Source: Lepidostoma basale | Taxonomy: Eukaryota; Arthropoda; Insecta; Trichoptera; Lepidostomatidae | Assembly (NCBI GenBank): GCA_022606425.2 | Contig: JAHDVF020000016.1 | Span: 712,501 to 776,500, forward strand | Direction: 5' to 3' | Length of the DNA stretch: 64,000 nt | In this document: positions 20,439 through 31,129 of the stretch, in pieces | Layout of the letters: each line of letters begins with the position of its first letter | Position numbering within the stretch: the first letter of the stretch is position 1 | Position numbers and translations under genes: made by a program | The notes under the pieces: model-generated | Database searches by the model: none | What the model was told of the DNA's origin: nothing | The model's input: only the letters and a program-made list of their open reading frames with translations

Positions 20439-20799
20439 AGTAGAAAGTAAAATAAAGTAGAGACGCGGGCCGACACTGTGCGAACCAAGGGACCACTAAG
20501 AACATCGGAGATGAAGGTCCTAAGATCAATTACTGGAAAAACTCTCCGAGATCGTGTCCGCAACGTAGACATAAGAAAAACTTGCGAAATAGAGGATATC
20601 CAGAATAAGATACTGGAGGGACCATGTAGCCCGAATGGATGGTGACAGACTTGCATATACAGCCGCTTATGAAATCCCCTCCGGACACCGCCCACCTGGA
20701 AGACCGCCTAAGAGATGGAGGGACAGCTGGATCTCATCATCCGACGAGACATGATTTCTGTGTCACAGATCGTCAGATCTATTAAATTAAGAAGAAGAA
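20439..20799 (+). mobile_element. R-GAA-3 3' end with 11-bp target duplication
   Basis: Encodes ETRADTVRTKGPLRTSEMKV, LRSITGKTLRDRVRNVDIRK, a frame change, then ARMDGDRLAYTAAYEIPSGH and PPGRPPKRWRDSWISSS, with a GAAGAAGAAG tail. GATAAAGATTA flanks it at 20428-20438 and 20800-20810. RT palm and endonuclease are absent. Confidence 0.8.
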
Positions 20800-20880
20800 G
20801 ATAAAGATTATGTTATAACCGAAACATGTCTGTGTCAAGTAAAATAAAGTGTTGTTTAAAAATAAATTAATTAATTTTTC

Positions 20881-21387
20881 GAGTAGTTCAAGTAAGTGTT
20901 TCATACGCAATTAAAATATTATTTTACATTTCCCCGATAATTTTACGACACATTTTTAAAAATGTATTTATATACATATCAAAAGATTTCATAAATTTTT
21001 TTTCAAGATCCAGAATTTTCTTCATTAAAGTTTTCCGTCGGGTCTTTTAAAAAGCCGCCGGGCCGCCGCCCGCGACACTCGACCAAAGGTTTCGAAGTAA
21101 TTCCATCCCAGGGAAATGAGTAACATTCGAAATTTTAAGTGGAAAAAACAAATCACGTAATAATTATTTTTCCTTTGATTCTCGAAATAAGGGCGGGGGC
21201 GGCGCGGTGGGGGTGCAAACACGATTCTAGAGTGGGACGTGTTACGGAAATGATACGCAATCAATTCAGAAGATATGACTATTAAAAACGGTTTTTTACG
21301 CGGTATAAAGACAAACAAAAGATGTTCTACAGATTCAATTTATTTTCAATGTCCATTTTTTATTTTATAAAAATTAATTAATTAATC
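20881..21387. other. no gene seen
   Basis: Unique sequence with GC-rich parts at 21040-21100 and 21185-21220. A 97-codon minus-strand frame (21318-21025) has no recognised motif. Confidence 0.4.
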
Positions 21388-21722
21388 ATTACGGTCTCCA
21401 AGTCAGCAGTCTTCTTGTTAATTTTTCATCTGAGCTTCTGACTACGTGACCTGCCCATTGCCATTTTAGAGTCGCCACCCGGTGGATGATGTCAGTGACA
21501 TTTGTTTTTTCTCTCACGGTATCGTTTCTGACTCTGTCTTTTAGGCTTATTCCTAACATGTCTCTTTCCATAACTCTTTGGGTCACTCGTAGTTTCTCGG
21601 CACATTGTTTGGACAATGTGACAGTTTCAAGACCATAAGTTCCAACTGGCAGAACACAGGCTTCATAGACTTTTCGTTTCAGGTTGATCGATATTTTCCG
21701 GTTTTTAAGGATGTAACCCATG
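21388..21722 (-). mobile_element. R-GAA-1 retroelement C-terminal fragment
   Basis: Open frame 21721-21389: MGYILKNRKISINLKRKVYE, ACVLPVGTYGLETVTLSKQC, NVTDIIHRVATLKWQWAGHV, LTWRP. This is the post-RT region of an RTE-type endonuclease/reverse transcriptase. The 3' end and GAA tail are missing. Confidence 0.8.
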
Positions 21723-21878
21723 TGAACATAATGACTTTGAATTAATTATTTATAATGAAGAAGTGTACACTCAGCTTTCGTATCCTCGACGACCCATGTT
21801 TATATACTGGCTTAACTCAAAGCAAGTATAAACATGAGCCGCCCGTGAATGCTACTCGCAAAGAGAACAGTGTGTACT

Positions 21879-22420
21879 TCTTCTTCTTCTTCTTTTTGTC
21901 CTGTCACACCTACGAGGTGCATAGGGCCTCAAGGAACCTTCTCCACCCGACTCTATCGCATACCTGATGCCTAACATCATCCCAAGTAAGGTCTGCTGCC
22001 TTAACTTCGTCCGGCAGGGCTCTTCTCCAGGTGGCTCTAGGTCTGCCTCGCTTTCTCTTTCCCCCCATAGGGGACCAGTCCAGTGCGCCCTGAGCGATGC
22101 AGGCTGGGTTCCGTCTCAGACTGTGACCGATCCTCTGCCATTTGCGTCTAGCGATTTGTTCTCTAATTGGCTTTTCGCCTGCCATGGTCCAGAGAACGGC
22201 ATTTGACACTGTTTGGGACCAATAGATTTTGAATATTGAGCGAAGGCACCCATTTATAAACACCTGGAATTTACCAATAACGTCCGCGGTAGATTTCCAA
22301 GTCTCACATCCGTACAGCAGTACGCTTTTAACACTACTGCAGAATATTTGGAGCTTGAGCTTTCTCGAAATGATACCGGAATGATACAATGAACGCCATA
22401 CAGGGCGAAGCATAGCGAAA
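21879..22420 (-). mobile_element. R-GAA-2 retroelement 3' end with open frame
   Basis: Uninterrupted 167-codon frame 22413-21910: WRSLYHSGIISRKLKLQIFC, LLYGCETWKSTADVIGKFQV, KWQRIGHSLRRNPACIAQGA and RGRPRATWRRALPDEVKAAD, ending LEALCTS. A GAA-repeat tail follows (TTCTTCTTC at 21879). This is the C-terminal region of an RTE-type protein; RT motifs are missing. Confidence 0.85.
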
Positions 22421-22494
22421 GCTCCCTAATGTGTACTAGTATCTACAAAAAGAAATTTCCAAATATATTTTTTTAATGTTGTTTTATAACTAAC

Positions 22495-22803
22495 AAACTA
22501 ACTAACCATCACGCCGTCTCCCCGAAGGAGTAGGCAGAAATAATGGACTGCCACACTTTTTTTTCCTGACATTTCTCTCGCTTCCTCAACATTCATACAT
22601 CGTGTCATGCACGCGCGTTGATTTCTCTGACTCCTCACATGGCCGGCATTCAATATTTGATTTATTTGATCGTGCCACGTTTTCCTCGGTCTTCCTCTAT
22701 TTCTGGTTCCATTCACATCATTGACATATAATTTTTTTACCATTCTTTCTTCATTCATTCTTTCCATATGTCCAAACCATCTTAATGATCCTTTCATTAT
22801 TTA
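22495..22803 (-). mobile_element. R-GTTA 3' end
   Basis: Encodes MKGSLRWFGHMERMNEERMV, NRGRPRKTWHDQINQILNAG, ACMTRCMNVEEAREM, one frame change, then the usual end and AACTAACAAACTAAC tail complement. Confidence 0.8.
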
Positions 22804-23399
22804 TGTTGTTTTATCGTTTTTAAAATTACTATTTTTTAGCACTCCGTTAGTGTTTGTGATATATTGGCCGCAGTGAACGTGATAAACAGCGTTTTATATT
22901 TAAACCGTCAAGTAATTAAAATATAACTTATTCACTCTGTATAAAATAATGTATAAAACTTTTAATCTCTCATCCCGGCCATTATGGCAATTTGACAGTG
23001 CGGAGTGTCACCACTTGGACCCCGTCCAAATCCGTGCGGGGAGTCTGTTACAAGGGCCGGTTGTACTATGGTATGTTCACACCGTTATGTACGTGTGCTC
23101 CCGTTACCCCATTGTGGGCAGCATCCTCCCCCCCCCCCTGTACGGTACGCTGGACCGAGTAGAGAGATCGCTGCTAAACGTAATGCTGAAACGTTTTTAG
23201 ATAACTTACTGTAATACACGATTATATCTCGTAGAATGAATTGGAATATTGGAATACCCATGTACAATATACACGTATTAAGTAGTTGAATCTGAACGCG
23301 TTAATTTAAAACTAGTTGCAACTCGTGAAATATTCAGGGAAGAAAAGCTTTTCTATACTTTAAAAACTTGGTTCACTGTACAATCGTAAACAGACGTCA
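22804..23399. other. no gene seen; poly(C) at 23128-23138
   Basis: Unique sequence, GC-richer at 22975-23170, with an 11-base C run. Open frames on both strands lack motifs. Confidence 0.4.
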
Positions 23400-23458
23400 A
23401 TTTCTCCGACTCCTCACGTGGCCGACATTCAATGTTTGATTTATTTGATCGTGCTTCT
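23400..23458 (-). mobile_element. R-GTTA internal scrap
   Basis: Complement of the codons for DQINQTLNVGHVRS, 59 bases. Confidence 0.55.
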
Positions 23459-23499
23459 AGAAAACAGACGATTTCGCTCGTACTAATTATTTTAAAACT

Positions 23500-23872
23500 G
23501 GAAAAATGAGATCTCTTAGATGAATGTGTATAAAATCGGTGTAGGAATAGTGTCGAATAAAAATATAAGAAGTGAATGCAGTTCGAATGAAAATGTTATG
23601 AAAAAAATAACGAAATGATATTAAGATTATTTGGACATATGAAAAGAATGAACGAAGTAATAATGGTAAATAAAGTTTATATTAACGATGTAAACGGAAC
23701 TAGAAATAGAGGAAGACCGAGAAAAACGTGACACGATCGATGGAATCAATCAAAATTTAAATGTCGGGCATGTGAAACAATTGACGTGCGTGCATGAAAT
23801 ACTTTATAAGTGTAAAAAGAATTTGTAGATTCATTATTATAGTTTAGGAAACGGCGTGATGGTTAGTTATAT
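23500..23872 (+). mobile_element. R-GTTA 3' end, strongly decayed
   Basis: EMRSLR, SNKNIRSECSSNENVM, LFGHMKRMNEV and TRNRGRPRKT are recognisable with frameshifts; it ends GGCGTGATGGTTAGTTA. Confidence 0.7.
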
Positions 23873-24504
23873 AATACCCTAATGCTCTTAAGTTACGCAA
23901 ACATCCCATCTCATCTTGGAGTGCTTCCAGCCTGCATAAACCATGCAATATCAAAAAGCTTCTGAATTAGCAAACAGTTCCTTCGAATGAAAGCGCAAAA
24001 AGCAGTTCCGAAATAAATCAATGTTTGGCAAGTTACAAGACCGCCTCCCCGCCCGAGGTTCACGTCCGCGGCGCACAAAAACGAAAGTAGACACGGAAGT
24101 TCGGCCCGAGGGCGATATTGCAGTTCGTGCCCGGGTCGATTCGCCCCGTTAAAAATGCATTACGTATCATTTCCCGTGCATTACGGAGCAATTTATGGGT
24201 GTTTCCAGCGCAAAGAAATTTCCTGACCCAAATTGTGGTGCATTTTCGAACAGCGAGAATGAACCACAATACACGAGGCTCACTCGAGTCCATAAAGTAA
24301 TCCAATGAAATAACAAATTGACCATCATGCTTTGTTACTGATAAGGGAGGCGTACACGATGAGCCACAAGAGATTTCTCTACATTCATACATAGTGTCAA
24401 GCCAAATGCGTAGGGTCTACACTACGGCTATCATGATTTAAAGGGTATGGCAGTACTTTGATATACTCCCCCCCAAGTTCAAAAAATATTTATTATGGAA
24501 TATC
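23873..24504. other. no gene seen; GC-rich part at 24040-24140
   Basis: Unique sequence with long open frames on both strands (24392-24060 minus) but no recognised domain. A short decayed R-GTTA scrap (CATTCATACATAGTGTC) lies at 24382-24398. Confidence 0.4.
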
Positions 24505-25098
24505 AGGTTTATTTTTGTATATTTAGGAAGTATGTTTACAAGCCAACAAAGTGAATGGTGCACTTAAAGTTGCCATCGCAATCAAAAACCTATCCGAAAA
24601 AGCTAAAATGACAGTGCACAATGGTGTTCTCGTACCGACCCTTATGTATGGAAGCGAAGCATGGAACTGGCAAAAGAAGGATGAAAGTAGAATAAATGCA
24701 GTTGAAATGAGATCTCTTAGACGAATGTGTGGATACTCTGTGTATAATAGAGTGTCGAATGAAAATATAAGAAGTGAATGCGGTGCGAATGATGGTGTTA
24801 TGAACAAAATAATGATAGGATCATTAAGATGGTTTGGACATATGGAAAAAATAAATGATGAAAGAATGGTAAAAAATATATATGTTAACGATTTAAATGG
24901 AACTAGAAATAGAGGAAGACCGAGGAAAACGTGGCACGATCAAATAAATCAAATATTGAATATCGGCCACGTGAGGAGTCAGAGAAATGTATGAATGTTG
25001 AGGAAGCGAGAGAAATATGTCAGGAAATAAAAGCGTGGCAGTCCATTCTTTCTGCCTCCCCCTTCGGGGAGACGGCGTGATGGTTAGTTAGTTAGTTA
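24505..25098 (+). mobile_element. R-GTTA 3' end, long copy
   Basis: Open frame 24551-24994: MNGALKVAIAIKNLSEKAKM, YGSEAWNWQKKDESRINAVE, SNENIRSECGANDGVMNKIM, NRGRPRKTWHDQINQILNIG. A small deletion removes the RACMTRC segment. It ends with a GTTA tail. Starts just after the RT palm. Confidence 0.85.
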
Positions 25099-25099
25099 T

Positions 25100-25495
25100 G
25101 TTTACAAAGGATTGACGAGTGGAGAATGATATTGAAAGGTTTGGGGCAGGCAACAAAGTAAATGGTACACATAAAATTGTCATCGCCACAGAGGCTTATT
25201 GAAAAAAAGGTAAGTTGGCAGTGCACAATGGTGTTCTTATGCCGACCCTTACGGAAGTGATGCATGGAACTGCCAAAAAAAGTATGAAAGTATTTTATAT
25301 GGTTATATAATAAAGGCAGTAGAAATGAGATATGGAATAAAAAATAGAGGGAGACCAAGAAAAGCGTGGCACGATCCAATCGATAAAATATTATATTAAT
25401 GTGGAAAAATCGAGAAAAGTAAGTCAGGATAGAACAATGCAGCGGTCCATTCTTTCTGCCTGCCCCGCCTGGGAGACGGTGTGCTGCTTAATTAG
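25100..25495 (+). mobile_element. R-GTTA 3' end, decayed, head-to-tail with previous
   Basis: Starts at ATGTTTACAAAGGATTGACG, the same internal point as the other copies. VHNGVLMPTL and RGRPRKAWHDPI survive with deletions. The end is GGAGACGGTGTGCTG. Confidence 0.65.
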
Positions 25496-25514
25496 TTACG
25501 CAATTCAAATCGTA

Positions 25515-25985
25515 ATATAAATGGTAAGTGCTTTGACTGCCACACTGAAGGTCCCGGGTTCGATTCCCAGCGATGTCAGTGTGATTGTTACATTTTAAGT
25601 GTCAGCGAGACAGAATTCATAAAAAAGAATATTACAAATTCCGGAAAGAGTACTGCCTCACTGACGTCGACATATTTGGGTTCCTTCTGATATGTATGAT
25701 TTTTTGGTTTCATCTTGTTTTAGCTTTGTCTTATCTTTGTAACACCGTTTTGTGTCCAAATGAATCGCCTAAATGTTTTTCGTTTGTTATGTCTCATTTA
25801 TGTATTATGTATAAATAAATAAAAATAAAGTCTGGTACAGAATTCACGTAACAATAAAATGGCGATAGATTAGCTACCTGTCACATCTCACGAGAATCAA
25901 TATGATAGCTATACCCTTTACATTGATTTGGCTCGCACTGTAATGATGTAAAGAGCAGTTCAACAAAATAATAATAATAAAAATA
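25515..25985 (+). mobile_element. SINE S2 with an internal insertion
   Basis: Head 25515-25582 with box A-like ATGGTAAGTGC and box B GGGTTCGATTCCC. About 250 bases ending in AAAT repeats are inserted. The body resumes at 25832 (GTCTGGTACAGAATTCACGT) and ends in an ATA/AAT-rich tail. The insert is unclassified. Confidence 0.7.
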
Positions 25986-26860
25986 GGTAAAAACCCAAAT
26001 GCACATATCCAAGAACGTTTTTGAATTTTGTTCTGATTATTGTTGTGTGACAGTAGTCTAGAAAACAAAAGGAGAATAATTTGGTGTTGTTTATTGTGAG
26101 TGAAAAAAAACTGACTTACATTAAAAGTTAAAAGATACTGATTACAGTTTAACAGTGAAACAAGTTTTTAAAGGGTAGAAAATCTTTAATTCCGTGGATA
26201 TTTCACGGGTTGCAACTTGTTTAAAATTACTAAACGAACTAATGTACAGTGACAATTATCCATTTCGTCATGTGTGCAACTCTGATCACTCTCCCATGCA
26301 TGTCCAGCACTTCACACATTACGCTCAACAGAATAATAGCCCGCCGCGCCACGGCAATCTCAGCCCACTCGCCGAGTCGCATTTCAAATGGATTTGGGCA
26401 TAAGACAATTTGAACCGTGGGCGTTGGAGATAATCACCTAATGACGGGAAATAAATATAGCAGCGGGGGTCCGCCACGATGTGAGGCAACGGACAGACCA
26501 AAATTTGGTGACACAAAATAATAATAAAAAATAATAAAATCTCACATATCAGTTCCCATCGGTTGAATACTCGAATAGATTGCGTAAGATGACTACTTAC
26601 AACCAGTATACCGTGAAAAAAATATAACAGGAAACATATGCGACATTTCGAAACTTTCACTTTCAAAGTAGTAATCAATATTACAAAAATCTTATAACAG
26701 CGAAATAATGGCGTTTCAATTGTAGAAAAAAACGCGTATTCAGGTTAAAATGATATTTTCCGACATTTTTATTTCACTTGGTTACAATTTAACATTTGTA
26801 TATAATTCTGTAATCATCGATAAACCCTTCGCCCTCTTTCGGAGGGACACTCCGGGCCAT
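25986..26860. other. no gene seen
   Basis: AT-rich sequence; minus-strand frames around 26325-26678 have no recognised motif. Confidence 0.4.
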
Positions 26861-26861
26861 A

Positions 26862-26985
26862 CATTTAGCCCCATCATAAAACAACTACCAAATCACATTC
26901 CAACAATGTTTCCTACAGACGTAAGAGGAATAGCCATTAGAGCTGAACCTCTGTAAGCTAGAAGATCCAAGTCCAAGTCCAAGAC
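26862..26985 (+). repeat. fragment related to the hAT MITE core
   Basis: ACAATGTTTCCTACAGACGT, AAGAGGAATAGCC and AGAGCTGAACCTCTGTAAGC match the interior of the MITE at 33583-33831. It may descend from a transposase gene; no intact frame. Confidence 0.5.
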
Positions 26986-27044
26986 ATCTTCACGAACAGG
27001 AAGTACACAAGCGAATAAAGAGAGAATTTTTTAATTGTTTTTTA

Positions 27045-27475
27045 TATACTTTGTATACAACACTCAATTTTTAAACAAATTAAAGTTAAACATCAAACAT
27101 GTTTCGGACTACCCAACCCTTCCTCAGTGATATTATATATTGTAAATATTTAAAATTGTTTACAAATATGGTCTGTTTTGACAGATGTTGTATAGATTTA
27201 TTTTGGAAAGTTTATGTTTTTGTTATAACAAATATTATGAATAAATTTAAAATAATAATTTTAAGTTCTTATTGGGATTTAGGTATTAACTTACAAAAAA
27301 GAAAATAAATCAAAGATTGGACTTGACGTTGAAATTATTTGATTATTTATAATATTTTCTTTACTTTTAATTGATTTTTATTTTTGTAAAATTTCGAAAT
27401 TGTTCAAAGTTATATTTTTATCATTTACATGCAAAATTTCAACGCCATTATCTTTATTAAACGAATGATCTTTTT
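27045..27475 (-). mobile_element. Penelope-like element 3' end, copy 2
   Basis: Minus strand: DHSFNKDNGVEILHVNDKNI, a frame break, KENIINNQIISTSSPIFDLF, a stop, about 180 bases, then a hammerhead-like core. Same order as copy 1 at 12705-13140, opposite orientation, moderately diverged. Both are cut at nearly the same 5' point. Confidence 0.7.
27096..27127 (-). ncRNA. hammerhead-like core in Penelope 3' region
   Basis: CUGAGGA at 27127-27121 fits CUGANGA. One A, helix II GGG/UCC with a long loop, GAAAC at 27105-27101, loop AU, GUU at 27098-27096; U is allowed at position 17. Helix I is not convincing. Confidence 0.55.
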
Positions 27476-27644
27476 CAATTCAAGACCATAAAGCGCAGGA
27501 AACTAGAATACCTCGGGCATATTATGAAACGATAAAACAAGAACCTGATTATCCAACTGATTATGATTATCCATTGATTATCCAAAGGTAAAATAAACGG
27601 AAAAGTCAGTGACGAGATAAAAAAGAAAATCCTGGCTAATATAA

Positions 27645-27900
27645 ACTTCCAAATCAAATTAGTTTTACAAAAGACATTACAAACATATTTACAGTTTAAG
27701 GCATCTATTTGAGAATAGGTAAAATACCAGGAACGCATGATTGATGGTTCGATTTTAGAAAGCCAAGATACTCTCTAAAGTCAAGATTATTTGTCTTCTG
27801 AACGTACTTTCCCCGATACGAAAGATATCGATCTCCGAGGATATTGATTCAGCGGACTAATCGCTCTTCCCACTTGTGGTAATGGTTGTTCAGTTGCAAC
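27645..27900 (-). mobile_element. J retroelement 3' end
   Basis: Minus strand encodes SEIDIFRIGESTFRRQ- and LDFRE-like ends, then the 3' region and a decayed TTTGATTTGG tail at 27653. Confidence 0.7.
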
Positions 27901-27959
27901 ACAATAGCCCTGTTAAAAGCTGCTGTATCAAAAATAAAAATAGCCACGATGTTGTACAA

Positions 27960-28135
27960 CATGTCGCACGCTTAATAGTAAACTAACCGATTATGGTTTA
28001 GGTCATAATTGAGTTAACATTAGACAGAGGTCTGTGTTAACGCTAACCATCTATTTTTCACAATGTTAACGCTACCATTCGTACGTACGATAATCCTTCA
28101 TAATGTTAACGTTATCCATTCGTGTTTTTCGACTG
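27960..28135. repeat. imperfect GTTAACGCTA repeats
   Basis: Three spaced variants of ATGTTAACGCTACCATTCG (around 28030, 28063, 28099). Period is about 35-40 bases. No gene. Confidence 0.5.
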
Positions 28136-28212
28136 TTTTTGTTAAAACACCGACTCATGTCAGATTGAGCAAAACTTGCTTTTTTGAGTTAAGCCAGTGT
28201 TCTATTAAGCGT

Positions 28213-28632
28213 CGTTAACGATGATGTCCCTAAGACGTATGTGTGGTAGAACGATGTACGACAGAATCTCAAATGCTGATATTAGGAAGGAGTGTAGAGC
28301 GAAAGAAGGTATTATGAACAAAATTATGAAAGGTTCGCTGCGTTGGTTCGGACATATGGAGCGCATGGGTGAAGAAAGAATGGTTAAAAAGTATACGTTA
28401 ACGATGTAAATGGAGTAAGGAGTCGAGGTAGACCGAGGAAAACATGGCATGACCAAATTAATCAAATATTAAAGGTTGATCATGTCAGAAGCCGGAAGAA
28501 TCGACGTGCGTGTATGACTCGATGTATGAATGTGGAGGAATCTAGAGAGGTGTGCCAGGATAGAGTAGTGTGGCGGTCCATTCTCTCTGCCTACCCCTGC
28601 GGGGAAACGGCGTGATGGTTTGTTGTTGTTGT
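28213..28632 (+). mobile_element. R-TTG 3' end with 15-bp target duplication
   Basis: Encodes MMSLRRMCGRTMYDRISNAD, IRKECRAKEGIMNKIMKGSL, RWFGHMERMGEERMVKK, one frameshift, then VRSRGRPRKTWHDQINQILK, RACMTRCMNVEE and SAYPCGETA. Tail of TTG repeats. TGTTCTATTAAGCGT flanks it at 28198-28212 and 28633-28647, which fixes the 5' truncation point. Confidence 0.9.
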
Positions 28633-28714
28633 TGTTCTATTAAGCGTGCGATGTGTTTGAAACAATGTACTGTGGACAGTCCAAATAATTTCGATTAAAT
28701 AGCAATAGTTTAAG

Positions 28715-28966
28715 TGAAGACTACAGGGGAAAAACAAGGAATGTCAGTAGAAGGTTAATTTGAATAAATTGAGAATAAAGCTAATCAAAGTCTATATATT
28801 TCTTAGCAATTAGCAATCGATTATCTGGCCATAGTCGATGACACACATGATTTTTAAATATGAAAAATTTACTGTGGATAGATACGTACAAATGCCGCTA
28901 GATGGCATTATTACATTTATTTTGAATTTTAACTGTCATTCCTTGTTTTTTCCCCTGTAGTCTTCA
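28715..28966. mobile_element. MITE T, copy 2
   Basis: Same inverted ends and core as 11590-11845. It ends 62 bases downstream of the Popeye exon's donor, well inside the intron. Confidence 0.85.
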
Positions 28967-29028
28967 AGTATTATACAATATTTGACGATAAAGAGATAGA
29001 GGAAGTTGGTTGGTGTTGGATTACTAAC

Positions 29029-29186
29029 TTGCCGCTGAGCACCAGCGAGAGGCTGTCCACCTTGGTCACCTTCTCCATGGCGTACACCTCCTGCCCCTTC
29101 AACCGCCGGATGGCGCGCATGCAGGCGAGCACGCGCCGGAATTGCGCGCGCGACACGCGCAGAGGCCGGAATAGTGCCTGGTACAC
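29029..29186 (-). CDS. bves: Popeye domain protein, upstream exon in view
   Basis: A 158-nt exon lies between an acceptor (TTCTCAG above 29186) and donor AA/gttagt. It is GC-rich and encodes VYQALFRPLRVSRAQFRRVL, ACMRAIRRLKGQEVYAMEKV and TKVDSLSLVLSG, then two bases of a Lys codon finished by the exon at 4706. The pattern (LF.PL.V....F, IR.LK.G..YA.E, D.LS.+L.GK) is the start of the Popeye domain. The N-terminal transmembrane segments must lie in upstream exons, at higher coordinates or beyond the window; I did not find them. Confidence 0.92.
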
Positions 29187-29239
29187 CTGAGAACAAACAC
29201 GTTCTATATGAAACACCATGTATTTAAAAAAATATATCA

Positions 29240-29352
29240 AACTTAATTAATACGAAAGAAAAACGTTTTTTTTTTTAACATTTGATAATATCTTAGCTAG
29301 GCGAAACATCTCATTCCCGTAAAATAAAATAAAACTTGTAGAAAACAGACTT
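29240..29352 (+). repeat. family A repeat, collapsed copy
   Basis: TTAATTAATACGAAAGAAAA leads to a core UUGAUAA, U, AUCUUAGCUAGGC, GAAAC, AU, CUC at 29282-29311. Only the plus arm is complete; box and cleavage positions are mutated. Confidence 0.6.
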
Positions 29353-29619
29353 TAGATTCATCTTATCAATCGTATGTCGTCCACTGCTGAATGTAGGCCT
29401 CTCCTATTCAACGCCACTCTCATCCATCCTCGCCCAGCAATCCTTATAATATCGGTTTGCATTCGTATCAAATATTTTAAAAAAATCCATAAACATTACA
29501 AAAAAATCCAAATCGTTTATAACTACAAAAGAAAAATTAAAAAAATATATATAAGGAATACAATTAATACGTTAACGAATAATTAGACGTTCGAAATAAA
29601 CCCTAATATGTATGAGGTA

Positions 29620-30150
29620 TGCATGCGAAATGAACTGATGATGAATGTTAATGAGTCAAAGGTAATGAAATTTTAGAAAAAGCAGAAATCATGAGAATCT
29701 GCAACATTACCGTGAATGGTGAAAATCTGGAGCAAGTAGATGATTTTATATATGTAGGTAGTACGAGTATGTTTACAAAGGATGTGGAAAGAGATATTGA
29801 AAGAAGGGTTGGGGCAGGCAACAAAATGAATGGTGCACTTAAAGTTGTCATAGCAAAAAGCCTATCCAAAAAAGTTAAAATGGTAAGACCGAGGAAAACG
29901 TGGCTCGATCAAATTAATAAAATATTAAATGTCAGCCACGTGAGGAGTCGGAGAAATCGACGTGCGTGCATGACACAATGTGAGAATATTGAGGAAGTAA
30001 GTCAGGGAAGAAAAGTGTGGGAGTCAATTCTTTCTGCTTACCCGTTCGGGGAGATGGCGTGGTGGTTAGTTAGTAAGTTTTAGTTAGAAATAAACCCCTC
30101 CGGGGAGACGACGTGATGGTTAGTTAGTTAGTTAGTTAGTTAGAAATAAA
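29620..30150 (+). mobile_element. R-GTTA 3' end with internal deletion
   Basis: Starts just after the RT palm: ELMMNVNESKVM, NITVNGENLEQVDDFIYVGS, ERDIERRVGAGNKMNGALKV. A deletion fuses KKVKM to VRPRKTWLDQINKILNVSHV. It ends with two adjacent GACGTGATGG-GTTA tails. Confidence 0.85.
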
Positions 30151-30182
30151 TAAAAATAAGGATTATTGCCCTGCCCAAGGGC

Positions 30183-30516
30183 ATTACATTCGGTAGATTG
30201 GTTCTACAAACTGGCAGATGAAATCTATGTTGCCGTTGTCGCAGATAATTGTCGCGGAAAAAAACAAAGTCAAGTCATTCAAAATATCTGAGTAATGTAT
30301 TCGACAACGAATCAATTGAAAAAAATCACCATCCAAACGAAGAGTTCGTCTAATTTCCAATGATTGGCAGTCCAGCATATCTAGAAAGAAATCAGTTGGG
30401 TATAGCCAAGCGTAATAACCGTTAACTTGGAGGTATGGAAAACGTAGAATTTTTTTCAGTACTTTCGCAATCAATATATAATATTTAGTTTCATATGGCC
30501 CCACACCAGTGTACAA
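30183..30516 (-). mobile_element. RT C-terminal fragment related to J
   Basis: Open frame 30516-30184: KVLKKILRFPYLQVNGYYAW, LYPTDFFLDMLDCQSLEIRR, then HYSDILNDLTLFFSATIICD. It aligns in order with residues following the RT of the intact element (KKFLRYLY, ESRRKGT). No catalytic motif. Confidence 0.65.
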
Positions 30517-30660
30517 ATTCCAAAGGACTTCTTACCAAGGAGTTACACAATAACTTCAGTATTTTTGAAATACTAAAATCTTTCTTAATGATAAATCTCA
30601 TAATCTTATGGGAATGGGGTGAGGATATGACAGCGGAGATGAGCCAGAACGGCGTGATTA
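30517..30660. repeat. dispersed repeat Z, copy 1
   Basis: About 140 bases nearly identical to 34066-34215 (CTTACCAAGGAG, TAATCTTATGGGAATGGGGT, GACAGCGGAGATGAGCCAG). Class unknown; it may be the upstream part of the RT fragment next to it. Confidence 0.65.
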
Positions 30661-31129
30661 GTTAGTGCGTTATTTACGAAAGCGACGAAAACATTGATGA
30701 TTTGTGTTGGTTGGCTTTTAAAAAATTAATAAACAAGTACACAGGGCAACTCGAGCGTCTATTTGAAATTTTCTCAATTCGTTATTCGTCTAATTAAACG
30801 ACGCGCTCGAGAAATGTTAAAAAAATAATTGAAGGGCCTAAAAGGCATCTGATCAAGACGGGCGGCTAATTAAAGAGGGAATTAAACTGTACAAATGCGA
30901 GGAGAGGAAAATAAAAAGGTCCCCCAGCCTCCGCCACGTTGTGAATCTGGACAGAATTAACAAAAATTAAACCGACCGTTGTTCTAGTTCATTATCACCA
31001 CCAAGAGATTTAATAAAACAAAGTTACTAAAACAAAAACTATACAAGCACGAAAAAAAAAATAGAAATAAATTATTTGAAGAAAAAACATGTTCTCTAAG
31101 CTACAGTTAAATGTATTTAATTAACTACG
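30661..31129. other. no gene seen
   Basis: Unique AT-rich sequence with a GC-richer part at 30840-30960. Confidence 0.45.

Larger units (their letters stand above)
20213..20880. repeat. family F repeat with two insertions
   Basis: Left arm AACACAGACATGCTTCGG and right arm CCGAAACATGTCTGTG are inverted. The minus-strand core at 20248-20216 has UUGAUAA, an A, a 6-bp helix II (GGUUAU/AUAACC) and GAAGC. The plus core is split after helix II strand one by an R-GAA-3 insert. A piece of MITE M sits between the arms. Confidence 0.7.
4707..29028 (-). other. bves: Popeye gene intron of about 24.3 kb
   Basis: The interval between the donor at 29028 and the acceptor at 4707 is filled mainly with retroelement fragments, MITEs and hammerhead-like palindromes, plus one plus-strand coiled-coil exon. 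Exon phases match across it. I did not find another Popeye exon inside, and the two flanking exons are contiguous in the protein family. Confidence 0.8.

Noticed and set aside
24010..24400. Host exon in GC-rich sequence
   Set aside because: Open frames occur on both strands with no motif or splice pair I could defend.
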